Positions 1 to 12,089 of a stretch of 64,000 bases of DNA are shown piece by piece (the stretch's first letter is position 1; every line of letters begins with the position of its first letter). This stretch comes from Clytia hemisphaerica. Its lineage: Eukaryota > Cnidaria > Hydrozoa > Leptothecata > Clytiidae. The DNA lies in assembly GCA_902728285.1 (NCBI GenBank), contig CACVBU010000970.1:728741-792740 (forward strand). Direction: 5' to 3'. The notes below the pieces were generated by a model. That model saw only the letters and a program-made list of their open reading frames with translations. It searched no databases and was not told the DNA's origin. The translations under genes and the position numbers were made by a program.

Positions 1-40
1 AACTCAGCCCCTTGATCATATTAGCACCGTCCCCGTTTAT

Positions 41-215
41 CACACTTTTTATAAGAACAATGAGACTCAAAAACGCTTAAGATATAAGAACAATTTTGAG
101 ACAAAGCTAAGTGTTGGATGATGTATTTAAAAAGAACTGAGGGTAAAGGTACATAGAAAAGCGAAAAAAGTCCTAAACACGCTAAATCTTGCCTTGAAGA
201 TAAGAACAGAATAAG
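41..215. repeat. AAGAACA-word MITE, degraded copy
   Basis: An ACACTTTTTATAAGAACA-like terminus at 42 is followed by repeated AAGAACA words and a GAGACTCAAAA motif. It is related to the better copies at 2113, 7681, 12945 and 21266. The right terminus is not clear. Confidence 0.4.
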
Positions 216-420
216 AGCAATTTCAGTGGTAACAAAAATTAAACAAACCTCTGTGTCACAGATCCGGTTAGACCCCTATCCACCTAGGAAAAAATGGTTG
301 AAAAATCAACTGAGGTGGAAGAATAAACTTTCAAAAATTTCCAGTGTTTGGAAAACTAAGGGAAAAGTCATCCCTGCTAGAAAACACCCCTGTCTCATTT
401 ACCCGGTGAAAATCATTTGA

Positions 421-1150
421 TAAAATATTGGAACTGAGAACCAGAGCTTTTTTGTTGAAACCTGGTACCGTACTCACGGCTATCTTTCGCGCAACAGTGA
501 AACGCGCCAAAGAGACAAAAATTCGAATAGTTCTACAGCACAGTCACTTTGGCACATGATTTGGCCAAGTTAGCACATAATTTGGGAGGGTTTCGCTGAG
601 CGGTTTTTATGAGTGAACTTCGTTCGTATATCTAAGTATTCGGTAATTTTCTACGGAAATTCTTTCATTTGAATATTGAACAAAATTTTGGATAGATAGC
701 CGTTATTATGGTAAACTAGGTAGTTAAAAAAGGATTGAAATACATGTACGAGAATTCTAGAACCAGATTTGAAAAAGTCGGCTTTTAGGAAAATCCTATA
801 AATAATGCAAGAAAAGATAAAGTAATGATATGGGAATTACTCAATCGAGAATCAGTCTAATGAATAATGATTTTTATGAATTCTCATTTCAAAAATAGAA
901 TTGGTTTGACATCTCCCTTTCCAAGTAATGATAAAATATTAAGAAATAATTTTTTCCTGGAGAAAAGACCTACCAAGATGAAGGAGATTACCGATATAAA
1001 CTTAATTATGAAAATAAGTGTCATATAGTACTGTACTGAATGAAAAATGTGCAAGAATTTTGATTTGAGTTTTCTAGGTTAAGTTGACATAACTGACATA
1101 TGTAGATTCTAGCCCGGTGAATGCTCAGTTAAGACCCTTATAGTGCATTC
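421..1150. other. No gene seen
   Basis: AT-rich sequence with no ORF, splice-consistent exon or clear repeat that I can support. A degraded TCTCACAG-type MITE may occupy roughly 246-402 just before it. Confidence 0.4.
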
Positions 1151-1194
1151 TATCCAGAGTTCACCCTTACAGTGAATTTCGATGGTATCGAAAA

Positions 1195-1430
1195 CCTACC
1201 CTTATGGGCGGTACATGCGTTGATCAGACAATATGAGTGCCCACTCCCCCGGAAGAATCTTCCCAAACCGGCAGAAATTCGAGTAAGTTCTTCCCGTTCG
1301 AGAAGGTACTTCCCATTTCGGAAGAATCTTCCCGATCGAGTTAGTGGTACAGACTGGCCGGGGTTAGTTCAGTATATTTGTTACCGAGAAGATTCTCAGA
1401 CCACCATTCACGGCGTTTGAATAACACCCT
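1195..1430. repeat. Word-rich repeat (GAATCTTCCC)
   Basis: The short word GGAAGAATCTTCCC recurs (about 1250 and 1320) with weaker variants between, such as TTCTTCCCGTTCG. The ORF across 1172-1420 reads through these words and has no recognisable domain, so I treat it as repeat and not as a gene. Confidence 0.35.
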
Positions 1431-2112
1431 TCATTAAATGTAGACATTTTTTGTAACGTAAACACTAACTCGGTACACATAAACACTATTTCCTGTGATT
1501 TTATCGATAGTCAAATCCAAACAGCCCTGGCTTGAATGGTTGTACTAGCACAAGTCGTATCGCATACCCGGCGGTAGGACCCCGTGCTAACAAAAAAGAC
1601 ACAATCGCTCCTTCCCATGTGAGTTAAAGGCACCCTACTTCATCTATCTAAAAAACAACACTTTACTCGGACTTTCATCTAACTAAGGAAACAAACAAAT
1701 GTTGGTCATCCATACATGTTTTACAAGGAGCTATAAAAATCTACCTCCTTCTGCTAGCTATAAAAAGATTTCTTCTTCACTCACGACATTTTCCCCATAC
1801 TTTAGCACTAGTACAATAGCGACGAGTAAATAAATATAATTTTACTAATTTCCAAGACATTCCATGAATGACGGTTCATAGTATATTTTCAAATATGTCT
1901 CGAGGGAAATATAGGCGATCATTATAATGTGAATTTTCGTACATTGAGGTAATTAGAAGTAATTAAACCTCCATTTCGTATTAAATTGATAATGAGTAAA
2001 GGGATTGAGTGCGAGAAGCACGAATATTCAGATTTCAGTAATCTTGAACATTGTCAACAAACTTTATAGTAGGCAATTCGTTGTCGGAACACTGTTTTTG
2101 CAAGCTCAGCAT
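1431..2112. other. No gene seen
   Basis: No ORF, exon or RNA gene can be supported in this stretch. Confidence 0.4.
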
Positions 2113-2351
2113 ATACGTTTTTTTGCAAGAACAAACTATATAAGAACATAAGGCTTCTATGGCAAAAATGTTAAGAACAAGTTAAGAACATTTTAGGGCT
2201 TTGATAACTCTAAAACACCCGTTTTCTCAGAAAAATGGACATAAATACTCTCAAAATTGGGAACATAAGAGCATGTTAAGAACATTTTTAGGCTTAAAAC
2301 TCAAAAGGCCTCAAAAATGTTGGATGCTCTTATAAAAAAGAAAACGTGTAT
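2113..2351. mobile_element. AAGAACA-word MITE
   Basis: The termini are inverted (ATACGTTTTTTTGCAAGAACA-like on the left, AAAACGTGTAT on the right). The interior carries at least five AAGAACA words and the shared AAGGCTTC / CTCAAAAGGCC motif. No coding capacity. Confidence 0.6.
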
Positions 2352-3019
2352 TAAACCAGCGATACAGACCTCAAATATGAACTGTCAAACTGGCTTTAAA
2401 AGTCCTAAAAGAATTAGCTTTCTTTTCCCCAAGCGATATTTATCTAGTTTCAACCTTCATCCGGATCACTTAACTTTTTAACCTGATTTCCCTAGAGGGT
2501 GGGGGACATCACAGTTTAATAGGTCAAAGAATAATTTCAAAGATAAAGAAGTAAGGAGGCGGAGTCAGGGGCGGGATGATTGAAGAGAAAGAGTTGCAAC
2601 CCGAACAGTTTGGGGAGAAAATAGGGGTGGGGGTAAAATGGGGCTATCTTCAATTCATGCTGTGCTAGAGTTTTTTTGATGTGGTTCTACCCAAATAACA
2701 ATAATCTGAAAAAAAAATTCAATTTCATGCATTTTTCAGGAATTGCCGGACCAAAAACTGCCGATTTTGGTCCCAAAACCCCAAAAATAGCAATTTTCGT
2801 CATTTTACTGGTATTTATCCTTGTTTATGATCCCATATGAAGCCAATTAGTATTCAAAGTTGTTTGAATATAATTTAGAAGTACTTAAGATATAATTTTG
2901 GTGCTTTCAACACCTTTTGGGACCAAAAACTAGGCAAATTTGGGCCAAAAACTCAAAAAAAATTAATTTAATTTTTTATCAATTTTGTCATGTAAAAGTT
3001 GCTTAAATGCACGTTATAG

Positions 3020-3608
3020 CAGGGGGGGGGTCGGACATCTCAGACATATATGAGTAGTAAAAGGATTTTTATGAATTTTTACATACCACCACCCAGACTC
3101 TTGGAAGAGGTATCTTACTACCCTGGTAGTAAAAGTTTTTGGGACAATTTGTCATGGAGACCACCTACTTTTTGGTTGCTTTTAGGACTGATTTTGCAAA
3201 AAAAGCTAAAAAATGATTATTTTTGTGACACATTTGTCACTTAGTGCAAAAATTAATGTTTTGCCCTTAGAATGAAAGTCTTTTTTATATTGACAAAAAA
3301 TTTCGAGGATTTTTTGTTTGCAGCAAACAACTTTCCAACAGAAAATTTTTTCAAATTATAAAAATTTTCAGATTTTTTCGGAAAAGTCATCCAAAAAATT
3401 GAGAGAATTACAATAATATAGCTAAAATTTGCTAATTTTACCAGTTTAACTACCCAGGTAGTAAAATTTTTTCAACATTTAACACATAGATACCACCCAT
3501 TTTAGTATTTAACTACCCTGGGTAGTAAAAGTTTTTTTCGATTTTTCGTCACACCACCACCGTAGTAAACGTCATTATGTCTGAGATTTTACTACCGACC
3601 CCCCCCTG
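3020..3608. mobile_element. Nested TIR element, CAGGGGGG termini
   Basis: It starts CAGGGGGGGGTCGG and ends CCGACCCCCCCCTG, flanked on both sides by GTTATAG (3013-3019 and 3609-3615). The right arm of the host foldback (near 5430) carries the uninterrupted site, so this is a true later insertion. CAG/CTG ends with a 7-8 bp duplication fit hAT-type non-autonomous elements (inference). Inside, ACTACCCTGGGTAGTAAAA-like words recur four or more times. The ORF at 3050-3244 lies inside and is not gene-like. Confidence 0.8.
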
Positions 3609-4153
3609 GTTATAGGCCTAAAACTTGCCATTCGTTTCAAAGAAATAATTGATGCATCACAGGGAGTCAAGATTAGGGGCCTCTGGGTATAGAATGGGCT
3701 TTAGAGGCTTAATTAAGCTAAATAAACAAGAAAATCAACTGAATTTTCTATAAAAATGTAAATTAATATAAAGTTCAAATCTGATGCCGATTTAAATATT
3801 TTCAAATGAATTTTTGATTCATTTCGCTAAAAATTATTAAGATTTAATATATATTAATCTATAATAATTCTGATCGATTCCATCACAATCGTGAAGTGTG
3901 TTGATCAAACGCAAACAAAACTGTTTTGCTGTTCATCAAATGAAAAAGTCTCTTTCTGGAATCTGCAGCCATATCCCAATCACCTTCTATTAGGGTAGAT
4001 CGTCAAATGGCAAAGTCAAAAAATTGAAAGTGTAGTATTTTTTGTGAAAATTTAATCTATTGTAAGACATTTTGCGCAATTTTTAACCTCCTAGGTCAAA
4101 AATCCAGCATTCCCCAGGGGGGTCTTTGATTCACACTAAAGCGAAAAAAAATG

Positions 4154-4158
<5 letters not shown>

Positions 4159-4201
<43 letters not shown>

Positions 4202-4217
4202 AAAAAAAAAAAAAAAA
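4159..4217. repeat. Poly-A tract
   Basis: A nearly pure A run interrupted by a single C at 4201. It sits inside the foldback element. Confidence 0.9.
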
Positions 4218-4560
4218 TGGCAAAATGGCATTTCTTTGCCCATTTTAAGACTATAAAAGGCCAGGAAAGGGTCAAAATGGTTTCTAAATGATGTCTTGTA
4301 CTAATATTCAACACAAAAAGACAAAAGAACCCCAGCGAGATCGCCCAATGTTTCAATTTCAGGCTAAAAAGGCTGATTTTCTCCGATTCTGGGTAGCAAA
4401 ATGCACGAAAGCAGCATTTTTGAGGACCCACAACTTTTAAACTTTTTAAGGTACACACTCGAAATTTTCAGCAATGAAACACTTCAGAGAAAGCTCCAGG
4501 AAAAATCAATCTTGAGTTTTCAAAAATTTCCTATAAGTCCATAATGGCGCCCTAGAAATT

Positions 4561-5310
4561 GAGTTTTCATGCAAAATGCCAATATTTCAAGCTAAAACTT
4601 GGTTTTCTTGGGCTAAAATCTCAAAAATGATTTCAAATGATGTCCTGAAATCTTTGGCTCTTGAAAGTATTCTGAAAATACTCTGGGAGAATCAAAATGT
4701 TTTGGGTCAGAAATTTGACCTAGTCTGCCATTATGGCATTGCATTTCCAACTAAAACGCGATATTTAGAGTTAAAGACTAATTTTCTCTGGCTAAAATCT
4801 CAAAAATGGTTTCAAATGGTGTCCTGAAATCTTTTGGTGTTGAAAGTATTCTAGATATACTCTGGGAGAATCAAAATGGTTTGGGTCAGAAATTTGCCCT
4901 AGTCTGCCATTATGGCATTGCATTTCCAACTAAAACGCGATATTTAGAGTTAAAGTCTGATTTTCTCAGGCTAAAATGTCAAAAATGGTTTCAAATGGTG
5001 TCCTGAAATCTTTTGGTGTTGAAAGTATTCTGGATATACTCTGAGAGAACCAAAATGGTTTGGGTTAGAAAGCTGCCAAAGTCCGCCATTATGGAATTGC
5101 ATTTCCCACTAAAACGCAATATTTAGAGCTAAACTCTAATTTTCTCAGGCTAAAATCTCAAAAGTGGCTTCAAATAGGGTCCTGATATCTTTCGGTGTTG
5201 AAAGTATTCTGGAAATACTCTGGGAAAACCAAAATGGTTTGGGTCAGAAATTTGCCAAAGTCTACCATTATGGAATTGTATTTCATTCTAAAACACAATG
5301 TTTTGAGTAA
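4561..5310. repeat. Tandem array, ~179 bp unit, four copies
   Basis: The landmark TTTCCAACTAAAACGCGA and its variants start near 4741, 4920, 5099 and 5278, a spacing of about 179 bp. The ORFs read across it (4576-4827, 4806-5006) are two frames of the same unit and are not genes. Confidence 0.85.
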
Positions 5311-5917
5311 GCTTGAGTGTTCTTCCTAAAGAAATAAATAAAAAAAAGCCCATTCTATACCCAGAGGTCCCTGGTCTTGACTCCTTGTGATGCATTAATG
5401 ATTTCCTTGAAATGAATGGCAGTTTTCAGGCCTATAACGTGCATTTAAGCAACTTTTACATAACAAAATTGACAAAAAATTACCTTTTTTTGAGTTTTTG
5501 GCCCAAATCTGCCTAATTTTTGGTCCAATAAGGTGTTGAAAGCACCTAAATTATATTTTAAGTACTTCTAAACTATATTCAAACAACTTTGAATACTAAA
5601 TGGCTTCATATGGGATCATAAACAAGGAGAAATATCAGTAAAATGACGAAATTGCCATTTTGGGGGTTTTGGGACCAAAATCGGCAGTTTTTGGTCCGGC
5701 AATTCCTGAAAAATGCATGAAATTGTATTTTTTTTTCAGATTATTGTTATTTGGGTAGAAACACATCAAAAAAACTCTAGCACAGCATGATTTGAAGATA
5801 GCCCCTAAAAAATGTTGATTTACCCCTACCCCTAAAAACGATAGCAGTGAGTTGACAGCCTAACGTGTGTTTGTTCTAAAGTCACCACCAATTCTTTCCC
5901 TACTGGTAGCGAGCTTG

Positions 5918-6175
5918 TCTGTACACAGACCCAGCAGCTAATTTCAAGATTCATTGCCGTAGAGGGTCTGTTGTCATTGTCTTTTCTCATTTGAGACTTT
6001 TCAAACCAACCGCTACGATGGAGTGTTGGTGATGAGAGAGGGGAGACGATAATATAAGTGTTGCTATTTATAAATCACACTTCATCGCAGAGGGCTCCGT
6101 ACGGGAATTTTTTTACCAAACAGACAATGCGCACAGAGTGTACTACAAAGCGATAAACTTATACCATGAGATACG
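5918..6175. repeat. Dispersed repeat A, copy 1
   Basis: Highly similar, in the same orientation, to 40439-40698. Shared blocks include TGTCATTGTCTTTTCTCATT, TTTATAAATCA and CTCCGTACGGGAATTTTTTT. A TATA-like box (TATTTATAAATC, near 6069) lies in the conserved core. There is no ORF, no TIR and no obvious tRNA-like promoter, so the class is unknown. Confidence 0.75.
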
Positions 6176-6671
6176 TGAGTACCGATCTCGACTGCCATTG
6201 TAACTGAAATATTGTTCCACGTTTATCCTTGCGGCTTTTTTTTATTTTCTCGCACCTTTACAAATTTATGAGAAATCACATCCATTATTAAGCGAAAATC
6301 CACAGAACCGAGAAAATCTGTGTCAAATCAGCTGATGGAAAAGCTATTCTGGGTTTAGAGAGATTAATAAATTAACGAAAATCAGATAAGTGACGTCACA
6401 ATAGATGGTCTGACAGAAAATTACTTTTTGATTCGAGGAATACTGTATCAGTATACATTTTTTATTTTTTTTATTTTTTTTTTATTTATACAATGGAAAT
6501 TTCAACTAGGGAATGGGCAGTAACCTTTTTATGACGTCATGGCGAATAGAAAAAATTTCATAAAAATGTACAGCAGATGAAATACTTACATGCCGTCGTT
6601 TTACATACAATTCAACTGCCCGCAGTCCAGACTTCACTTCTAATTTTCTATAGGAAAAAGACCCGGGTAGT

Positions 6672-6850
6672 TGAAAAATGAGCTTCGGAAAGTTAGGCAG
6701 TTTCATGAGTAAACACAAGATTTTCCGTACATTTAGTTTAGAAAAACTCTTTCCAATTTCATGCCGATTATCTCGGGAAAAATAACGGAATAATCCCGGA
6801 AAAGTAAGGAGAATCTTAGTGCGGGGAGTGGAATCTTATGCAATTCAACG
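6672..6850. repeat. Dispersed repeat B, copy 1
   Basis: Similar to 10852-11035, sharing TTGAAAAATGAGCTTC, GTTAGGCAGTTTC and GGGAAAAATAACGGAA. It is non-coding on inspection; ORFs in the minus strand here are fragmentary and are not conserved between the copies. Confidence 0.7.
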
Positions 6851-7680
6851 ATAAAATAAAGGTTTGTTGGTTTGCGACGCAGATAAGATGGAGTTTTTAT
6901 AAGATACTTTAAAAGTTGATCATTTCGAAGTAATGAAAATGACGCGTTCTTTAGAAAAAGTAACAAAATTGTTTCATAACTGGTTAACGAACAACCAAAT
7001 CAAATTAAGAGCTTGTAAAAACTCCATCTCGTCCCTTGCAACGACCAGGTTTAAGCTTTATATTCTTCCTCGCAAAACAAAGATATTCACTGACCCCGAC
7101 ACTTGCTAAATCTAAATCGGCAAAATATTATCCTGGTCTGAAAAATTTCACCCCAAGTAGATTCCTTTTCAGATAGGAAAAGTTTTTCCATCACATGGAG
7201 CTGATATTATAGGATAAGAGACGATTTCTGTAAAGATTTGATAATACGCTCTTTTATATCATCTCACAATAAAAAATAGAGTTTAGTACAATTTAAAGTA
7301 AATTGATACATTACAAAACGCCCTCAAGACTTTATTATCGAAAGATTTATATTTCATCATAGGTCGAGAGAACAATGTAACACTAATATTAATCGAATAA
7401 AACTGAAACTTATACTTTGAGGAGGTTTCCATGGAAACCTTAGATGTAAACAATATGGTGCGTAGGATGCGCTAGTATTTATGTTGAGATTGAGAGAGAT
7501 AGAGTACTTATTAAAAGCTAAACAAACACATCACACTGTCTGTAAATCAAGGTATTAAAGAAGTTTGTCAACAAAAAATTATTTGATTTTGGCATTTAAA
7601 CTTCTCAAATATAGTTTTAAATTGTCAACTTCACCACAAACTACCAAGAAATGATATTATGAAAATCAGCTGATTATCCG

Positions 7681-7920
7681 ATACACGTTTTTTTTATAAG
7701 AACTTCCAAAATTTTTTGAAGCCTTCGGATGTTCTTAAATTAGTGAGTTTTGAGCCTAAAAATATTCTTAAATTATTCTTATATTCACCATTTTCCTAAG
7801 AAATTGGCTGTTTTAGAGCCCACAAAGCCTTAAAATATTCTTAACTTGTTCTTAATATTTTGGCCATAGAAGCCTTATGCTCTTATATAGTTTGTTCTTA
7901 TAAAGAACTAAATTTGTGTA
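7681..7920. mobile_element. AAGAACA-word MITE
   Basis: Left end ATACACGTTTTTTTTATAAG, right end TTTGTTCTTATAAAGAAC...TTTGTGTA. The interior shows repeated TTCTTA words (the reverse complement of TAAGAA) and the shared motif around AGAAGCCTTATG. Confidence 0.65.
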
Positions 7921-9346
7921 GCATTTCGTTATTCACCGCATCCCATCGCATTGTTAAATGGATGGTGTTAGAATCTCATCAACTATTTGCCCGTGAATGA
8001 TTGCCTTATTACTTAGACCAGCATTACTGTGTGAGACCTTTCGATCAGAAAAAATGGTACTAGATGGTATCCATTTCTCATAAAAATATTCTATTCTGTC
8101 ATAGGATACACAAGACACAAAAGAGACAAATGGGGGAATCAATAACATGAGAAGAAATCAGCTGATTATCACCTTGTAACGAAATCTACCAACACAATGC
8201 TAAATATTATCTACCTCCTCATCAAAAACATATACTCTATGATTCAAATCGCTTCATAAGATTCTGATATATCAAATGACGATGAATAATTTGGAATCTA
8301 GAATACAGTACCGCGCTTATCATTTTAAGGACTCAATATTTGTACTGAATTTCGGCCAGTTTGGCCTATATTTTAAACAGCAGGACTTAGCCGTTACCCA
8401 CGGTCACGTAGTTCTCATTCGTTCAGTTTAACTTTTTTGTTTTAACTGTGGAATGACCAAAAAGCCCAAAATCTCAATGTATGATTCTCCATTACTATAA
8501 TTCATAAAACATCGAACAAAATCGAAAATCTTTGCATACAAAGAAAAAACGCATATTACTATCGGGCTCACGCATACTGACATGCAGCAAATCTGTCCCG
8601 TACCTTTCTCATCAAAACCCTAATTCTAGCGGTTTCAGACAAAGAAAATATATACCAATAAGCCATCCGTTAAGTCAAAGCACCCTGTAAAAACGCAAAA
8701 CCAAGAGTTTAAAAGGACAACATATTTCGACCTTTAATAAGGGCTTTAACACGTAAGCAAGCTTAACAAACTCGAAGGGATTGTAACAGACGCACTCAAT
8801 ATTTGCCCAGGAACAACTTTAAACTATTCAAGTGAGGTAGTATACATAGTAAAGCAATGTTTTGAAAGTTTATTAAAGAGACTTTTGTAATGTTGGAATT
8901 CTTGAAAACCCTGAACTAATATTTGAGTGAGAGTGTGAGATGTGCCAAACACTAACATTGGACAAGCTTTTTGGATATTACGAATATCAGATACAGACTT
9001 AAAGAAATCATCTCTTCTACATCAACTAGCAAAAACCGTTTGAAAATCTCACAAAAAAACTTCGGACAAAGATTCACGCCTCCTTCTCAGCCAGCCCTTA
9101 CCTTTGTTTTATGTGTGAACTGTTATAGTAAAATAATTCTTCAAACGTAAGCTTTGAAGAACACATTGAAAAAAAGTAGAAGAAAAGACGTGGTATTACC
9201 AAATCTACCATCAATTAGACTGGAGTCGTTTATAATGCGTGTAATACAGTAGTATAGGCGTTATACGATTATTGTTCCCTCCATTACTTTTTGCTTTATT
9301 TCTACTGTCTGAATTAGTCATATAGCTTGCTAACCATCAATCAATC
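7921..9346. other. No gene seen
   Basis: About 1.4 kb with only short ORFs. No splice-consistent exons or RNA genes are visible. Confidence 0.4.
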
Positions 9347-9538
9347 TAGCCTAGAAATCTAAGCCAGATTGATCCAGTCACTTGGTAAAATATGATGGTA
9401 AGTTGTGACTGAATATCAGTTTTTCAAGGCCAACTTAAAACTTCCGTACACCATAAAAATCATTAAAACACCGATAACGCTATATTGCCTTTAGCCGTAT
9501 CTTAGCCTTGTAAAAACTGGCTTGGTTAACCAGGCTAC
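9347..9538. mobile_element. 192 bp hAT-like MITE, copy 1
   Basis: It begins TAGCCTAGAAATC and ends CCAGGCTAC, flanked by an 8 bp direct repeat AATCAATC (9339-9346 and 9539-9546). A second copy with a different 8 bp duplication lies at 55110-55299. Eight-base duplications are the hallmark of the hAT superfamily. Confidence 0.8.
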
Positions 9539-9546
9539 AATCAATC

Positions 9547-10851
9547 TACCATTATGTATAAAATAAAATTACATGTAAATCGCAGAACATACACGGTGAA
9601 CACAAACCATCCACACGAGGATAGTACACAAAATGTAAACAAAAAAATACAAAGTACTGACACTTATTTTTCAAAAATGACAACACAGACTCTTTCAGAG
9701 GTATTAACGGAAAACTGAGGAATCTCAAAAAAATAAAGTGGTTAAGAGAAAAGGGAGAGATTGTGTTAAGAGGTGTCGTATTTCTGTTAAACTATCGCAC
9801 GTCTTTCCTTTCATCGTTGAAGCACTTTTGCAATTTAATTTGTCTCTCCTTGTATTTCCCTGTCAACTGTAAAATTGTGGGTTTTTGGAGAGAAAAAGGC
9901 CTAAAAACAGGGAAACCGTAATACTCAGAAATGAAGAAAGCGTGAATAAGATAAGTCTGAGTCGAAGTCTGAACTAAATTATAAACACAAGCCCGAGTGG
10001 TCCTCAGCGAGCGTAACTCGTTTTAAGCAACGGACGTTTGCATTTTCAAAGTTTTAGGGCTGCCTCGTTTAATTATATTATCACTGATAGTGATAAGTTT
10101 ATTTGCAGCCCTACATATTAACTGGTATAAAGAACGAAATCGAGCAGCGGTAGATAATGAATCGGCGTAAAAGAATCCGGCGTTTACTCAGACAGGAGAA
10201 CAAGAGCCGATGAGACAGTACAATGCGGCTGGCTCTAAATTTATTTTTATCTCCTGTAAGGAAAAGGCAAGATTAGTATTAGAGAAATAGGGTGTGGTTG
10301 TTTGAGTTTTAAAATTGTGCTAAGTCAGCTAATTCAACGGACAGTTTTTGGTATTTTTGTCTCTCTTGTATTCTTCTCGCCTACTTGACACTTGACACGT
10401 GGTTTATGAAGACATTGAACACAGAAGATTGGGGATAGATAAGTCGATTTTCTATTGGAAGTTGAAGGACACTTGATACGTTGAAAATGACAATCTGTTT
10501 ATTTTCATTTGTGCTCAAACAAAAACATACGATTCCATATGATGCAATTCGAAAAGATTTAATCATTTTTGGTAGATACAGTAGAAAAGATGATATAACA
10601 GTATATTTGAATACATGAGATACGTAGAGAGATAGAGAGATAGAGATAGAATGAAAATCCACTTTCTGATTACCTCTTAAAAATGTATTAATATAACGAT
10701 TCCATGTTTTCTTGACTTAGAGTTTTAAACAGCATCCATTTTAATTGTGGTATGCCAAAGATTGCTTCTTTCTCGAATATGGAATGCTATCTTCCTGTTA
10801 TACAACGCCAACATAACACCTAAATTAACTTAAAGACCAGGACTTTGGTTA
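9547..10851. other. No gene seen; one hairpin
   Basis: No gene is supported. A palindromic segment (AGGGCTGC...GCAGCCCT with TATCACTGATAGTGATA inside) lies at about 10058-10113. A short GAGATAGAGAGATAGAGATA microsatellite lies near 10625. Confidence 0.4.
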
Positions 10852-11035
10852 GTTGAAAAATGAGCTTCAGAAAGTTAGGCAGTTTCGTGAGTAAACACAA
10901 GGTTTTCCGTACCATTAGAAGCGAACCCTTTCCAATCCAATGCTGGTTATCCCGGGAAAAATAACGGAAAGATTCCGCAAAAGCAACAAGAATCTTAGTG
11001 CGGAAATGGGAAACTTATACAAAACGACGGTACGT
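10852..11035. repeat. Dispersed repeat B, copy 2
   Basis: Partner of 6672-6850. It ends directly upstream of a TATA box and of the candidate secreted-peptide ORF, so it may be a promoter-bearing duplication. That functional reading is inference only. Confidence 0.6.
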
Positions 11036-11045
11036 CGGGAGGGGC

Positions 11046-11055
11046 TATAAATATA
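11046..11055 (+). promoter_or_regulatory. Candidate TATA box
   Basis: GCTATAAATATA lies about 110 bp upstream of a signal-peptide-like start codon at 11156. It is a good TATA match, but no transcript evidence is available. Confidence 0.3.
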
Positions 11056-11155
11056 CCATAACACGACTACCAAGTTGAAATACACAAATCAGCTTAAATC
11101 CTGTCTATCCTCTTTTTTTTTTAACCCTCCCATATGTTGTACACAAGGAGAAGAT

Positions 11156-12089
11156 ATGATGAAGATTTTTGTTTTACTGTGTGGTTTGTTCATGCGGTTT
11201 TCATGTCACAGTAAGATCCCTATAGATTTGTTTTCAAGATTTCTTAAGAAGAGCAATTCCTGAAAATCTTGTTATCAAGTATCACTGATTTGTATTTTAT
11301 TTTCAGAAGTTGGAATTGTATTTGAGAATTTTGCTTTTTTTCAATACACCCCCTTCTCACAGACCCACTGGGACCCCTTCCCACTAGAAAAAAATGGCAA
11401 AAATATCGTCCCCGGTGGAAAATTATACCCCAATTTTTGTCTCCACCGAAAATAATCAAGTAAACCAATCCTCACTGGATGATTTTATGCTACTTTTCCC
11501 ATCCTCACCGAATTTTCTGACTTGAAAACAAAAGAATATCAATCCCCTGCCATAAAAAATATGGGACTATAAATCCTCATCAAGTTTCAGTCCATTAAAT
11601 TTTTATCCCTGTTGGCTGAAAAAATCCTACCAGGTCTGTGACCCCTTTTCAATTCACTTGTGAGTAAAACACTGCACCACATTTGATTCCAAAATCCCAA
11701 CCCTGTGTCATTATAACACAAAACTTCCTTCTAGACGAAAACATTTTGAATTGAGTTGAAACAGGGGTTGTTGAAATTTACATTAATGCATTTTCACCAA
11801 TTGCAGCAAAACCAAAAAAGCCAAAATAGTATGTAGTATGACTGAATCAAATACGTCCGAAGGCTTCAAAAATTTTGGATATTCTTATCCTGAAATAAGT
11901 AGCATGGGATCGTTTGAAATTCATACGTCTACTCCAGTCCTATATCCCAATCTACCGGAGCATGTCCCTACAAGACCCCACGGGGACACCTGGCCTGGCG
12001 GAAAAGTCACTGAGTTTCGTATTAATCACTCATTGCTTCCAGCCCAAAATAAACCGTTATTTTCTCTACAAAAAATAAGAAGCCAGTAA
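11156..12089 (+). CDS. Candidate small secreted-peptide gene (two exons)
   Basis: The start at 11156 opens a short hydrophobic, signal-peptide-like sequence (MMKIFVLLCGLFMRFSC) ending at a good donor, A|GTAAGA, at 11210/11211. The only acceptor I find that keeps a long frame is at 11829/11830 (AAATAG|TATG, with a poor pyrimidine tract). It opens an 84-residue hydrophilic region rich in Pro, Ser and Thr that stops at 12089. A further possible terminal exon follows an ATTACAG acceptor at about 12181 and ends at 12357, just before AATAAA (12361). No family is recognised. The proposed intron contains a MITE (11344-11650). A TATA box and poly-A signal are in plausible places, but the acceptor is weak and the exon structure uncertain; it could equally be non-coding. 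Confidence 0.22.
11344..11650. mobile_element. TCTCACAG-family MITE
   Basis: The left terminus ACACCCCCTTCTCACAGACC is mirrored by CCAGGTCTGTGACCCC at about 11630-11646. The interior has recurring TCCCC(A/G)CCGGTGGAAAA-like words in both orientations. Confidence 0.6.

Larger units (their letters stand above)
2620..5838. mobile_element. 3.2 kb foldback (long-TIR) element
   Basis: The left arm (2620-3019, continuing 3616-3705) is the reverse complement of the right arm (about 5345-5838). Shared landmarks are GGGGCTATCTTCAA at 2640 against TTGAAGATAGCCCC at 5790, and a long stretch around ATGATCCCATATGAAGCC. The left arm is interrupted by a separate transposon (3020-3608). The interior (3706-5344) holds a poly-A tract near 4160-4217 and a tandem array of units of about 179 bp. 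No transposase ORF is present; the ORF over 4096-4458 (minus) is low-complexity read-through of the poly-A tract. Confidence 0.85.

Noticed and set aside
4096..4458. 120-codon minus-strand ORF
   Set aside because: Composition is dominated by Phe codons from the poly-A tract inside a foldback element; no domain.
4576..5006. Two similar plus-strand ORFs that look like paralogous small proteins
   Set aside because: They are the same frame of adjacent 179 bp tandem units; similarity is due to the repeat.
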